A stretch of DNA of 64,000 bases from Apostichopus japonicus (Eukaryota > Echinodermata > Holothuroidea > Aspidochirotida > Stichopodidae). The position numbers and the translations under genes are program-made. Each line of letters begins with the position of its first letter. Position 1 is the first letter of the stretch. This document shows, one piece after another, positions 1-15,000 of this stretch. The stretch spans positions 3,680,001-3,744,000 of the forward strand of contig NC_092579.1 in the NCBI RefSeq assembly GCF_037975245.1, written 5' to 3'. Under the pieces are notes generated by a model that was not told where the DNA came from, ran no database searches, and was given only the letters and a program-made list of their open reading frames with translations.

Positions 1-85
1 CCAAGGATGTTGAAGTTATCGGTATGCTGATCAAGATGAGGGTGAAGACCAAACCTATCATTAACCATTATTTACTCTCTGTCAG
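1..85 (+). CDS. INTS1: INTS1 exon 1 in window (left end open), GC donor
   Basis: The frame opens at base 3 and ends ...LLSVR with two bases (AG) of a split codon left over. The donor reads CAG|GCAAGT, the standard form of the rare GC-AG class, and joins in phase to the next exon (AG+A). A 51-bp tandem copy of the exon end and this donor follows at once, giving a second GC donor at 137. Confidence 0.85.
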
Positions 86-3000
86 GCAAGTACTCGTGAA
101 CAAACCTATCATTAACCATTACATAATCTCTGTCAGGCAAGTACTTGTGAACTATTAATTCCTCGACACTTGGCATAAGTTGAGATTGGTTTTGGATGTA
201 ACTGACCAGCAGTGATAAATCATTGTCTTTGTCGATATGTATATGTGCGAATTACACGTAGCTCATTTCCTAGTGTTAATATTGATTTTCATAACTCCGC
301 TTGTAGCTCTTGGGTACAAATCACAGAAGTAACGTAAGCCTCATATTCATGCGAAAGTCTTTCATTGTGTGGTTTTATTTACATTTTGCGAACTTTTTTG
401 AAAAGTCGCAAGCATGAAACTCCCCAACTTCCAACAAAGCACATGCTATGGTTAATAGTGATGTTTACTCTCCTGATATCTCATTCCCATTTGCTCAGAG
501 AGTTGGTGGCTCAACATCCAGAGAACCTGTCCACTTTCTTGAAGCACACCATCTACAATGAATTGTCTACATCGAGGAATCCCAACAACATGCAATTGCT
601 CTCTGCCATCTTTCAGCATAGTCCAGAGAAAGCTGCTAAGGTATGAATGTAAACAAAATAAAATAAAGCTGTTAGCAAACTGCTTATCCACTAGAGAGCC
701 TGTGTAAGAGAATGTGTAAAGGTAAGTTGGCCTGACGTTTCGATCCTAGCAGGATCATCTTCAAAGGCTAAATGACAAGTAACAGTAACAGAAGGGACAA
801 AAACACGCACAGAACACAGACAGGTTAATGAGCATGGTGAACACAAAGAGATAGATGTAAGGGTATTAGTGTACAAAGGTATGAATGTGACGGTTATAAC
901 GATGGGTTTTATTCTCTGAGAGACAGGAACGAGTCCCATGTTCAGTCCTGTGTGGGATGTGTTTAATTAACATCCTAAAAGAAAAGACACTCTGGCTGTG
1001 GTGTCGGTTTTCTAGTTCCTCTAAGATATTTCCAGCTAAGTATACAACATTTTTGTATTTACACAGTTCATGTAAATAGCGTAATCATTCTAGATTTGGG
1101 CTTATTCATCGATAAATTGTGGAGAGTAGGTTTGGTTAAAATTAGTAGACTTTTGAGGTTTAATCATTATGCGGTCACATAAATCATTTCCGGTCACATA
1201 AATCATTGCCGGTTACATAAATCATTTTCGATTACATAAACCATTTACGGTCGTATAAATCATTTACGGTCGTATAAATCATTTTTCGGTCACATCATTC
1301 ATTTACGATCATATTAATTCTTCCGTCTCCGTTTTTCTTACAGGTCCTAGCCACGTCATTTCAGTCTCTGCTGTTACACAAGGATGATTACGTCCGGGCG
1401 GTCAGGGCACTTTTCAGAGAGATTGTCAAGACCCTGCGATATGAACTTTGTTTCTCAAAGTTTTGTTTGAGCCTTATGCAGGAGAGGAGCGACAGTGCTT
1501 TTGTCGATCTTGATGCAGCAATAAAGGTATCTAAAGTGAAAGTCAACAACCAATGAAAACTTTAAAAGACAGAAATTGTGCAAAACATTTCCTCAAGGAA
1601 GTGTGGCAAGATTGGATAAACAAATGTTTTTGTTGTTTATTTAAGGAAACTATTTATATATTTTTGTACCTGAGAAGATTATGCCAAAGCGGTTGTTGAA
1701 CGCGCAGTATCAGTTCAGTGTCAAACACCACCTTCATGATTTTAGGAAAGGGGTTCAGAAAATTATGAAGCTGGGATATATTCACACTCGTTCCTGCTGC
1801 TGCTAGGATGTACTCAGAAGATGAATGAAAGTGTCCATTGCGCCACATGCTGTCGTGATACGGGATATAAAGGCCACCTTTTTAATAAAGTAAAACTCAC
1901 TGAAAACAATAGACACACCAAAGTGCTGAATAAATTACAAATTAAACAACTTCCAGCTCTACATATAATAGCAACTCTGAAGAGGTCAACAAAACCTAGT
2001 TAGTTCCTGCTCGATTTCTTAAACCAGGAAATTTATCAGAAGGGGGAGGTGATGGGACTGGGGGGGTGGGGTGATGGAGAGGGAACATTCGTACTACATT
2101 AACTTTTGCTTCTCCATCTGTTGAAATGGCCTTTTATATATAATTGATTTGTGTTTAAGAATCGTTTCACTGTTTGCTTGTTAACCCTTGTGTAAGAATG
2201 TGACAGCATCACCAACTTTGTTTTGTGTGTATCAAAAATCCTTCCATCCTTCTTATTAATTATTCTTATTGTTTTAATTAGGATCGTTACCTGAAGGCCA
2301 ATGTCGATGTGGTGTGTCTGACATCACTCCTCAGTGTCACCCCTCAGGTCAGAGAGGCAGTCAATGCATACACAAGGGGAGACAAAAAAGGTATTTCAAA
2401 TTCGTTAAGCATTTTTCACCTTTCTCCTTCATTTCCCACTTTTCAGGGAAAACTTGTCTTCGTGCTGTTGGGTGATCCTCTTTTTGCATAAATTTTAAAT
2501 TTTCCTTTATATGTCGTAAAATTTTTCTGTACTGTTCTGATCCATGGAATTGTCTATAACTTAACAGATGTTTCAATATCATAAATCAGTTTTTTATCTC
2601 GAAAGCAATTTGACACGAAAGCTGACAGTGAATGGGGAGAACGACCAATCATAGGTCTTGAAGATATTAATGATTTTATTGACAGATTTAAATATAACGT
2701 GACAAATTGAGACATATAGTCATGTTATTACAGACAGAGGTTAAAATAACCTGTTACCTAATACCTTGGTTGCATGGGAATCTTCTCTGCATGTCAGAAT
2801 TTAAGGTTGAGAATTGTATTAAAACTTTATACATTTTATTTTACATGAATGCATCAAATTAAAAATATTTAGAGCTTTAATTAAAAATACTTGATATGAT
2901 TTGATGTAAGATAGTTTGAAAAGAATTATCTGTTGAATAACTCTCTAGAACAAAAACGTTAAAGACGATCAATTTGAGTTGTATCATAGTTTTAGTTAAA

Positions 3001-6000
3001 CTCCTTTGTTCTGTCTGGTATATCTATATCTCTTTCAGAAATGCTTTGTATTAGCTCCTATAAAAAGACTCATATAATTCTGGTTTCAAGTTTTGTCCAC
3101 TGTAACATAAATTTGAGCTGTCGTTTGAACCAATATAAGATCAATATTTGATTTATTCTTATTACTTTCTGAGAATTGCTTCATTTTAGTCACATATCTC
3201 TTGACTACCTATACTGGGAAAAATTTCAATTTTCAACCACCTTTAAATTATTTTTATCTCAATACATTACATGTATAGAGATATTGTAACAGTAAGTGGG
3301 ACTTTCTCTTCTCTTAAAAATTTTTCAGCGTCTTCAAACAAAGTTCTTTTTCTCTGGAATTTCCAGAGCAAGAATATATCATATAGACCAACAAAAGTTA
3401 CTATTTTTTATTCCAGAATTGTATCTCATTCTGTGACTTTTTCACCGATTTATGTCCAAATCGGGCCAATTTGGACTGAAAACACACTTTGGCAGACCTG
3501 TTTTGCACACGCTCCAAAACTGATGTTTTATGAAAGAATAGAATAGAACTGTCTTTCAACAGTGGTATCGTCTAAGATAGGGTCCTATGTATTATATATT
3601 TTATTAAAATTTTAAACTTTCATTTGTTGTTTACAGGTAGGTATTAATAAGAATTTTACTACATGTATATGACATTTAATGGCTTTTATTTGCTTTATTT
3701 GATGTTTAAATGATTTTTCTTTCTTAAAACAACACTGAGCTGCCGCCCCTACTTTTAGTAAAAAGGTCCGTTTTTGATGATTAAGCCCCACCCCCAAGTC
3801 TGTTTTGTAGCAGATTGGCTATGACTCATAACAGCTACATGTTAGATATACGAAAATGGCTACCCTTGCGAACAATTTTCTGTTCTGTAGTTAGGTACGC
3901 GAGGTGTTAGTGTATTGCATGCTAATTACATTCTGTACTGCTGAATTCTACGTAGGCCTAGTGCATTTAATTTAAATTAGGCCTTCGTTTTTGTAACATC
4001 CATTTAAGGATAGTACTGGTGTTCAGGTAGCTTTTCAGAGCAAGGGCCATGATAAGTTTGTTTGATTGCCCTTCATGTATTTTGTATAATTATGTATACA
4101 CATTCTTGTATTTCTGAAGGCTACTTACTGTAGGCCTAGTGCATTTAAAAATATATATATATATAGGCCTAGGCCCCTAGGCCTATTAGGCTTTCAGTGA
4201 TAGCCACATTAGCATCACACTGGTGTTCAGACAGCTTTTCCTAGGAAGGACCAGGGTAAGTTTGTTTGATGGGTACGTATAAAAGAGGAGCCGGCCATAG
4301 CATCACAACTTTGATAAGACTATAAAAATTGTATAAGGTTATGTTTTATTTATAAGGATATAAGGTTATAAGAAGTATGTTTAGCTTTCTTTTGAACCTG
4401 TAATGTTTGACATCAAATGTACAAAGAATTAAAATAAAATAACAAAATGGAGAGGAACTGAGGTGGCTATTAGGGGAAGAGGAGGCCACCCATCACTTGC
4501 ATATAAAAACTTGTAATCTTCTTTTACATTATTTTTTCCAAGTCATAAATCCATGAAATCTTCATGTCCGAAAAATTGAGATGGAAAAACGTGGGTTGTT
4601 TTGATATCTAGAAGTGGACACAGTTTTGATGGTAGTCACCACTACAGTCTACAGTAACATACAGTAGGTCAATAGGCCTAGCTCTCAAGGCAGGCATCAA
4701 GAATATGGTCGAGTTGTTCGCCTCTTCTAATTTGGCTGTTGTCATTGACGTCAAACTATATGACCAAAAAGTCCAACAGAGACTGACCTAAGATGAAGGA
4801 TACCACATAAAAAACAAGTTCTTAAATATTCTATGACATTACTAAACCTTGCAACGTCGTTCTTTCGACTAACAGGCAATGAGCGCTAAAGGCAAGACTA
4901 GCAGGATAAAGTGTAACCTGCAGAGACTATTCGTGGCAAAGTAGCAAAAATGCAAGTTATATATTTGTTGTACCATGATTGATATTGATAATTGTAGAGA
5001 CAGAGCAAAGATTTGAAATTAGGAATCAAAATTAAAACTTCCAGTATTGAGATACTGCATCATTGATGCTCTTGTATTTAAATGATTTATGTTAAATATA
5101 ATGTATTTAACTATTTAATGTGGTAACCTTTTTTTTGGTTAATTTCTGTCTTAAGAGTAGTACTATCGTTTTATTTATTCATTCCCACAAAATTCTGTAG
5201 ATATCGCGGTGATTCGTAAATTCCAGCGTCAATCTTCCCTGATTCAGAGAGACAGTGTTTGGTGGATGCACACGATTGTACCCAAGATGTTTCCCGTTGC
5301 TCAGAAAGATTTCCAAGACTTGTGAGGAATCTTTGCTATCTTCTTTCACCAGAATATGAATCCTCCCCCCCCCCTTCATTTTAATTATTATATTATATCA
5401 CGTGTTGTCAGAAAATAGAATTATTGCCTTTAGACCACTCGTATATAGTAACTTTTATGATTGTTTGGTTGAAGAATATTGTACCCCATTAATCTCTGCT
5501 CTGATGATGGGTTTTAATTGTACAAGTTTTTAGTGTGACCATTACAGCATGGGTTAGAGCTTCTCTTAGAATCGTAACAAAGTATGACTTGTTTAGTTCC
5601 AGAATATTGTTATGTATGGAATGTTGTAATTGTACAGGCTTTTAGCCTGAGTGTCACATTACATTTTGTTTTGGCCATTATAGGTTACAGAAGCTGCTCT
5701 TTATGAAACCTGTGGATGCCTATTGCAGTAAAGACAACTGGCCTCCAGAGAATGACAGGAGGTGGGTTCTTCGGATACTTCTAACCTTGAACACAAATCC
5801 CCTCTCACCTCTATTTGCTTTGTTTCTTTTTGCAGTAATATAGGGATTAATTTGGAGCTAATGGATGTGTTTCAAATTCATAAATTTGACATTTTATATT
5901 TGATTTGATATATAGTTCTATTTGATTTGATTTTTTTTTTGTTGATGATGATTTGATGATTTGATTATTTGATATTTTTTGATTTTTTGATTTGACTTTT

Positions 6001-9000
6001 TTTGATTTTTGATTGGCTTTTTTGATGATTATTTGATATTTTTTGATATGATTTGATTTGATATATAGTTCTTTTATATAGTTGTAATTATTTTCCTGTC
6101 AGATGTTTGCTATGGCATTTTTATTTTTTTCTTCTTATTTATTTAAATATAAGTCTTTTCTGTTTTTCGCTGGTGACTGTTACAATGATCATCAAGTTTG
6201 ACACTCTTTTTCAGTTTGTTGATGTCTCTCTTGTCGGAGGTCCCAGTCGAAGAGGACAGTCTTATCCGCATCCTCATCATGGGACTGACCAGAGAAATCC
6301 ATCTGAATCCGGGAGATGCTATTGACCTGGTGGATAAGATGGTCAAGAGAGCAGCCGTTCTCCATACGGATGATACAGACAGTAAGCTCACAATAAAGAT
6401 TGCTTATATGCAGCTGAAGATGTTAAAGCGAGGTCCTCTTGTGTCTTGAGGGAAGGGAGGGGAGGGGGGTGGTGATGGACTTCTCTACGGAGGGAAGAAA
6501 ATCACATGTTGTGGGAGGGAGGGAGGGGAGGAGGAAAGATTTTGTGAGATTGAATTTGAATTTATTGTCCACAATCGGAAATTTGGCGTACACAGGTCGT
6601 AAACGAAAAAAGAAAAGAAAAAAGAAAAGCAATAGTATAAGTATCAATAGACTGCGATACACATACAGTAATACAACAAATATACAGCAAGTCCTACAAA
6701 TAAGAAACTTATCTTCTCACTTGTGAATTAAATATATGGATAGAGTTAGGTTCAAATGAGTATCTGTAGCGGGCCCTAAGTGTACGTGGTAGGCATAAAC
6801 GCAGTCCAGAGCGGTTGTAAATGTAGTGCTCAAACAAAGGGTGTGTTTGGTCTTGCATGATTTGTTTCAATTTATTTGATGATAGTTATCTATGTTAAGG
6901 TGAAGATAAGAGGGAGTGGATAGGGTGGGAGGAGGGGGGGGGGGAAGAGACTGGTTTGGTCTCCTCAGACTGGGGCTGAATTGTAAAGCAGAAGGAGGTT
7001 TGTGTCTTTGTTAGATATGTGACTAACACTCACTGTGTATATGGGGACACTCAGGAGGCTGAGGTGTATAACTTTAAGGAGGTGACAGACATCTTTCACC
7101 CAGCTCTATTTGTGATAAGGTTTGGGTGGGGGAGGGGGTAAAGGCATGTTTTAAGGGAAATACCTGGTTTGGTTGGTTGCATTGTCACCTAGTTTACTTG
7201 ATCTGTCTTTAAATAACCTAATCATTTGACCTCTATGTTAGAGTGTACTAAAGTAAATATTTTTAAATGATTAAAATCATCATTTATTTATCAGATTTTA
7301 AGGTTTTGTGTCCTCATTGTATCAACAAATTATCAGTACAAATTTGCATACCCAGACCTTGCGATAATTATAAATTTTTATTGTGTCGGCTCTGTATGTT
7401 GTGATTTACCCCTTCAAAACAAAGTATGTGTAAACAAACCTTCCTAATATTACCACTTTTCTGTAAGGTCTATTAAGCTGTGTGATGAAATAATTTTCTT
7501 TTTATCTTGAGGTTTTCCTGTCCTGAGAATTGAACGTTTGCAGTTGATTGACGCTCTGCTCAACTCCTGTTCCTATCACCATCCTGAAAATATCTCCTTA
7601 CCAGAAGGGTCAGTCATTTTAAGAATCATTCATGCTGGATATTGAGTTTGAATGAGACTAGAATAATAAACTCAGTATTGTGTTTATATGTGGTATTAGT
7701 ACTACTATAAAGCTGTATATTGAGTTTGAATGAGACTAGAATGATGAACTCAGTATTGTGTTGATATGTGATAGTACTAGTTACTATTGAGTTTACGATG
7801 AACTCAGTATTGTGTTGATATGTGGCAGTACTACAATAAAGTTGTATATTGAGTTTGAAGGAGACTAGAATGATGAACTCAGTAATATTATCGAGATATG
7901 CACATCATCTCATAGGTATAAAACCCTGAGTCCTATCTCTTCAGTTTCTCAACAATTAAGGACAGGTCTGATCTAAATATCAAGTCAGCATAACATAGAT
8001 GAACACTGTGTGTAATTGTGTTCTTGTCATCTCTGGTGTAGTAAAGATATATGTAGTGGAGTGAAGCTGACAAGATGTGCAACTTATCCAAGTGTACTTT
8101 CAACTGTTTTTTTTCATCAATTATTTTGTAGGTACAAACCTCCATCCTTGGCCATCCTAAACCTCTACTGGAAGAGCTGGGTGATTCTTCTCATCTTAGC
8201 AGCTTTCAATCCAGATAATATCGGTAATTTACTGTGTTATACTTACACATTGTTACTACAATAGCCATAGGTAATTTACTGTGTTACACTTACACATTGT
8301 TACTACAATAGCCATAGGTAATTTACTGTGTTACACTTATACATTGCTACTACAATTGCCATAGGTAATTTACTGTGTTACACTTATACATTGTTATTAC
8401 AATAGCCATAGTTAATTTACTCTGTTACACTTATACATTGCTACTACAAATAGCCTTAGGTAATTTACTATGTTACACTTATACATTGCTACTACAATAT
8501 ATAATTATTTCATGTCTTACGGTAGAAGGGTCTGTCTCAATCAACTGTCCATCTGATGAGAATATACTTTGGTGAAGTGTTGTTGTGTTTTCTTCCTGAT
8601 TATCTATTAATTAAAAAAAAAAAAGAGCAAGCTCTGAACCATTTTATAGACTGCTTGTGTTAATCACTGTTACTCACATTCAATACACTGGTGTATAACT
8701 CTAATATAAGTTAAGGGAAAATATCCAACACAGGTTTATAAGTGTAACCTAGCTACTAAACTAGTACTTTGAATATTATTATTTCACTGTAATGAAATTT
8801 ACATTACCGTCTTGACTTTCTATAGTTAATGACCCTGCTGTGTATGTTTTTCCTAACCTTGATCCATATACTATGTTACCTTTAAAAGCAATGAAGGTGT
8901 TTCCTTATTTTGATATAGGACTGTGTTACCTAGCCTATAATCATACTAATTACTTTGTTTTAATTACTCTGTAATGGTTTATTGCCTTCCTAGGTAAAAC

Positions 9001-12000
9001 TGGCTGGGAGCACTATCCAACCCTTCGTTGCATGATGGAGATGGTCATGACAAAGTGAGTAAAATGTGGTGAAGTAACTAGGCTCCCTATTGTTTCAGTA
9101 GAGGACACTGTTGTATCTTAGTCTTGACAAGCATGGGCAAACACCTGGTGAATTTGTATCTAGACTTGCTCGACAGGTTCGTTTTGTGCAGATTCGCCAA
9201 ACAAAGGAACGTGTAGGAAAGACAAATTGAGTTGCTAAACCAGTTTCAGTTAAAATGTTTCAAAACATATCATTTAAAAATGAACTTGTATGGACTGCTA
9301 ATGATCAACTCATGGTACCACAGTGGTATTGCTGATGGTTCCATGTTGACAGTGCTAAAACACATAGCAACAGCTTGTCAAGTTTCACCGATATGACACC
9401 GCCCGCTTTTGATTTTGTTTGAAACTGGAGAGCGCCATCGCAAGTTTTACTTTTTACGTCATTGGCATCATATTGTGTAGTAATTGCTTGACTTCTATTA
9501 CTGATGAATTACTACAAGTTATACATACAGTGATAATGTTTCAAACAAAACATTGGGCCAGAAAGTGATACAAATTAATTTGTTTTTCATAATTCCTCGC
9601 TCTCTCTTCCTAAAATCCACTATGTCTGGCAGAGTCCCAGCAATGTGTCTACTTGCTGTTCCAGTATATACAGAGTACCATCTTGTTAGATTCTGACAGG
9701 ATCATATTTCATCTTGATTTGTCACCTTTCATATCTTGTTCGTTGATAACATTTATGATTCTCATTTCCCCCACCAGCAACTTCAAGTTCCCTCCGGCAA
9801 GTATTGCATCGACAGAAGAAGCCACGGAGGAATTCAGGACTAGTGAGAGACAGGTGAGTCCGCAAACATATGTATTTTTTATTTAAATCCTCCTGCAAGC
9901 AGGAACTCGCGAAGAAGCCTCATTTGCTTATCAAAGTCGCAAGCCGACCGAAGTCAGTCTCTTACATTCATATTTAACGTCCATGATTATGAACTGTCAA
10001 CACCTCTGTAACTGGACGACATACATTAATCTGGGAGTGACTCGAACCGGGGACCTTATGATTGACAGGCACCGGCGTTAACCACTGAGCTAACACTCCT
10101 TAACATATAGGCATATGAATAGCTTGTTAAGTTTAAGTTTGTGATGTAACATAATATACGACAATGTAAGTCTAGTAATGGCTTCAACATCAGCATTGCA
10201 CATAGTAGAAAGTAGATCAAAGAATCTTGTCACAGGAAAGAGAGATGGGGGTGGGGGTGGGGGGTTTATTGCTCCGTGTCAGTAGAGAAGTAGATTACCA
10301 ATACTTCATCAATGGTGAGGTTACATGTTATGCATTGTACCAGTCACAATGTAAATTGCAGCACTGTTGAAAATTAAAAACTTTGTACTAATATTGATAG
10401 CATTTTCTTTTTCAGCAAGGTAAACTATAGCAATTCACCATTAATGTTGAATGATATCACTAGTCTGGTTAATTATAGCAGTGTATTAGTTGGCGGTCAC
10501 TTATAGCAGAAAACCAGTTGTGATTAAGTACCGCACTGGTCAGTGAAAGCAGTTACGATGTATTTATTAAAGTCAAATTATAGAATTGTTCAAGTCAGGT
10601 ATGGTAGCAAGATAGCATTGTACAAGTCGTGAGGTCATATTATAGCATTGTTGAATTTGTTAGTATAGTACTGTACAAGATTTGTACAGTAGTGAGGTAG
10701 ATTTTGTTTAGATATTTATTAACATATTATAAAACCCTGTCATTATTTTGTCTATCACCTTGGTTACCTGTTAATTGTATATTTGATATTAGATGAGCCA
10801 GCTGGAGAAAGAGGAGATCTTAGCCTTTGAGAACCATCTTGCATCTGTTAACATCACAGAGAAAAACAGTCTCCTTCTTGCTCAGCTTGTTCACCTAAAT
10901 CCAAGGTAACTATTAAATCTCTCTTCTGATTGATTGGTCTATCAGTTTTTAAGCTGTGCTCTGAGAAAGTCCCTTTTATCCGTGGTAAACTCTATGCCCA
11001 TCAGTGACATTTCATAGCCATCATCCCCAAGAACTAAGTGTATGATGTTTGTGATGTCTCAACAATGTAGATTTGACTGATTTATTCAACCATTGTTTCC
11101 AACGTTTATTTGAAACCTTTAGCAAATTTTACAAGTGTTAGCTATTTTTCAATGATGGATGGTGGATTTTAAGTTCGCTCTCGCATATTGAATTTTAAGG
11201 AGATTGATAATTAGGCAGAGAAGTCTTATGGATTCAGAATGTAATGCAATGGACACCAAGGTTGTCAAAAAGTTGTGGAGTGACCGATACAAATATTTCT
11301 TTTTTAAATAGTAATCATTTTCTTCATTGAAAAGAAAGAAACAAAAATTGGGCCTTTTTTCACATTGTCTTTAAAACTCTTTGAAACTTAAAAATGGGAC
11401 GTAGTTTCAAACACAGAGTGCATTTTTTGGGGGTTTTTACTTGTGAGTTACCATCTCAGAGTAGATCTTGAAAAGGACAATTTCTGAGGAAGGAAGCCGA
11501 GGTTGGACCTGAAAGGGAATCCAAACTCATGAGGATAATTTTCAATTTCTTGCCACACTTGAAAGACTTCAAAGACAGTGGCTTTATGTTGACAATTCTG
11601 TTTGTTTGATTTGATTTGTCACTACCATTTTGAGTATTAATGTACTGAACACAATATAAAATGGTTTTGTTTTCTATTTTTTTGCTTTGTTTTTCTAGGG
11701 GCTTGGCAAGACGTCCTCCAGTACAAGTCATAGAACAACTGCAGCAGCTGAATAAAGTCATCAAGCTCGGCCACATGTTCTGTAAGAGTCGGGATCCTGA
11801 TTTCTTGTTAGACGTAATCCATCAGCAGGTAATCTGGCATTTGAGGTTTATAGTATAATTGGTCACTCATGTCAAGACTTGTGTTAGTAGTACAGAAGCA
11901 TGAGTACGAGTACTAAAGAAGAAGTTTCCTTGGTTTGAGTACAAGACTGTGAGAAGGAGTACCTAATTACAAGTGAAATATTTCCTGTACTGCTATTGAA

Positions 12001-15000
12001 ATGCCTAGAGAACCACTATGAGTACAATGCTCCCATAGTGAGTATGGGTACTCAAGTAGTGTGAGAACAAGTCTGAGTACAAGGCTGTGAGAATGAGTAC
12101 CTAATTACAAGTACATTATTTCCTGTACTGCTATTGAATTTCCCGAGTACCAGTCTGGGTAAAAGGCTCCAAGAGTGAGTATGAGTACTCAAGTAGTATG
12201 AGTATTAGTCTGAGTACAAGCCTGTAAGAACGAGTACCTAATTACAAGGGCATTATTTCCTGTACTGCTATTGAAATGCCCACAGTACCAGTATGAGTAA
12301 AAGGCTCCAATAGTGAGTATGAGTACTCAAGTAGTATGAGTACCAGTATGAGTACAAGGCTGTAAGAATGTGGACCTAATTACAAGTGAATTATTTCCTG
12401 TACTGCTATTGAAATGCCCACAGTACCAGTATGAGTAAAAGGCTCCAATAGTGAGTATGGGTACTCAAGTAGAATGAGTACCAGTCTGAGTACGAGGCTG
12501 TGAGAATGAGTACCTAATTACAAGGGTATTATTTCATGTACTGCTATTGAAATGCCCACAGTACCAGTATGAGTACAAGGCTCCAAGAGTGAGTATGAGT
12601 ACTGAAGTAGTATGAGTACCAGTATGAGTGCAAGACTGTAAGAATGAGTACCTAATTACAAGGGTATTATTTCCTGTACTGCTATTGAAATTCCCGAGTA
12701 CCAGTCTGCGTTAAAGGCTCCAAGAGTGAGTATGAGTACTCAAGTAGTATGAGTATTAGTCTGAGTACAGGACTGTAAGAACGAGTACCTAATTACAAGT
12801 GCATTATTTCTTGTACTGCTACTGAAATGCCCAAATTACCAGTCGGAGTACAAGGCTCCAAGAGTGAATATGAGTACTTAATTTTGTACTAGTGTATCTA
12901 TACTAGGTTCCTTAATGTCCCAAGTTTGAGTATTGATCCTAAGGTGGAGTTAGAGTACAGAATACGAGTACCAGTACAGACTCAATACAAGTTTGCTTTT
13001 GACGTAAACTTTCAACCAACACATTAAAATAATATTGAAATATCTGAAAATAAAAATATATTCAGATAACAATGACACCAGATCATATTTGATCATATAT
13101 TTATTACATATTTGAAAATGCAAACATGAACATGTCATCATATTCAGTTATCTGAGTATCTAGAGTTTAGAGATGTTTAAAACTATTATCTTTGTTTCCC
13201 AATTATCTCAATTTGTATACCTTCAAAATATTTCAGTGAGGCTATCATCTCTCATATGTAACAATTTCTAGCCAAGTAAACATTAAGAACTTGAGATATT
13301 TATCTCAATTTCTCAGTATTTTGAAAGTCACCTTATAATCTCTCTGGTAACCACATGTATCGATCCGATAGTTAGATCGATGGGTGTGAAACATGTATTT
13401 GAATATTTCATGTCTTGTTCAGAGTGACAGCAAGAAACCAACCAAACGAAATTATCATCTTCATCAGTTCGCTTTGATTACTACCTGTTTTCTGTTCTTT
13501 GTTTTAATTTCTAGGGCACTTCCCAGTCCATGTCTTGGCTATCTGAGCTTGTCAATTCCTCTGATACATCCCTAGACATGCTTCCAGTACAATGCCTTTG
13601 TGAGTTCCTAATGAATGCTCATCCTGAGAGTATGGAAGATGCTTCCACTAGTAGCAGTACCAACAGTGAAGAAAAACAGGTAAATATCATACTTTACATT
13701 GTGTGTGGTTATTGCATGCATGATATTTAATACTACAGGAGAGTCCGGTTGTCACGTAGAAGAAAGAATGAAAAAGAAGAAGCAAACAAGCCAAAATTAT
13801 TTTTGATGTTATCTGTCTGGCTCTCAAAATTGATTAAAGTGATCCTGATTTGTTGGAAGTAGTTAATCATTGGTAGATGTAATGCGCTATATATATACAT
13901 GGTTGGTTTCTATCGGCAAGAAACACACAAAACTGGTTAGGAAGGGGGAAGTTTGGCTGAAATTTGCAACATATCGTTCAAAAGCCAACACAAAGTTAAC
14001 AGTGGCTACCATTTCCACAGAATGGATAAATCAACTTCCAAATTTTACAATTGTAATTGTTCAGTAGATCCCATGTAGGGATAAAATTTATCGATACTTT
14101 TGCATGAAAATTCCACTCTCAGATTTCAGATATTAAGATGAGGGGCTGAAGTTCGAAGTGATTGTTACCTTGTTGCTCTGAGAAGCTTTTAATCCTTACA
14201 AATTTATCTTTCTAGTTTCATATTTGATTTATGTTTTTCTTTCATTTGCTTTCATAAAGAGAGAGAAACAGTCTCAGCTCTGCAGTCGAATTCAAGCAAT
14301 TCTTTACAACACTGAAGGTAAACCAGAGACGACTTGTGAGGTGCTGGCATACTTCTTAAAGAAGTTGGTATTGCTACATGCAGGTCAAAGGTCAAGAAGT
14401 TTGGAGGTAATCAGTGGTTGGCAATTCTATTCTCCAGTATCACTATGATGAAATTTGTAGATTTTTTTATTCATTTAAATCTTCTGAAAAAGGTCATAGA
14501 ATCGATCGGTATCACAATAAAAGTAAGAAAGTTACTAAGAGAGTTTCAGAGGCCTGTATCAGTAAAAATATAAAATAAGTCACAGGGCTTAACTTCTATG
14601 CGCTACAACAACAATGATTATGCTGATAAGTTGCTATATCAAAGACCTTTGTGTGTATTGAAGAAGTGAATAAGTCAAGATAGCCCGACGTTATGATCCT
14701 TACAGTTTCAATCCCAGCTATATGCTGACAAAGGCTTAGGAAATCAATTAATTTTAGACACACACAAAGCGCAAAAAGAGACAGAAAAGAAAAATGGATG
14801 GCTTATGAAAACTAGAATGTTTGATGCAGATATTGTACTTCAAATATATACAAAGGATTTCACTTTAATATCATGTTTTCTTCTCCTTTTTCTTTTTACA
14901 AATAGCATTGAAGCATTTTTATTCTTTACCAACCTTCCATTTAATTGTAGTTTGTAATTACAACAGTGTCATCAGACTGAGTAATGTCAGTAAAGTTATT

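Noticed and set aside
3271-3546. 91-codon ORF in the long INTS1 intron
   Set aside because: No family similarity, no suitable splice sites, and the flanking exons join in phase without it.
5179-5379. Minus-strand 66-codon ORF
   Set aside because: Shadow of the real plus-strand INTS1 exon 5 at 5201-5321.
10030-10101. tRNA gene on the minus strand
   Set aside because: A and B boxes are present, but the head is fused to a SINE body, is repeated at 18340-18407 with mutations and lies within target duplications.
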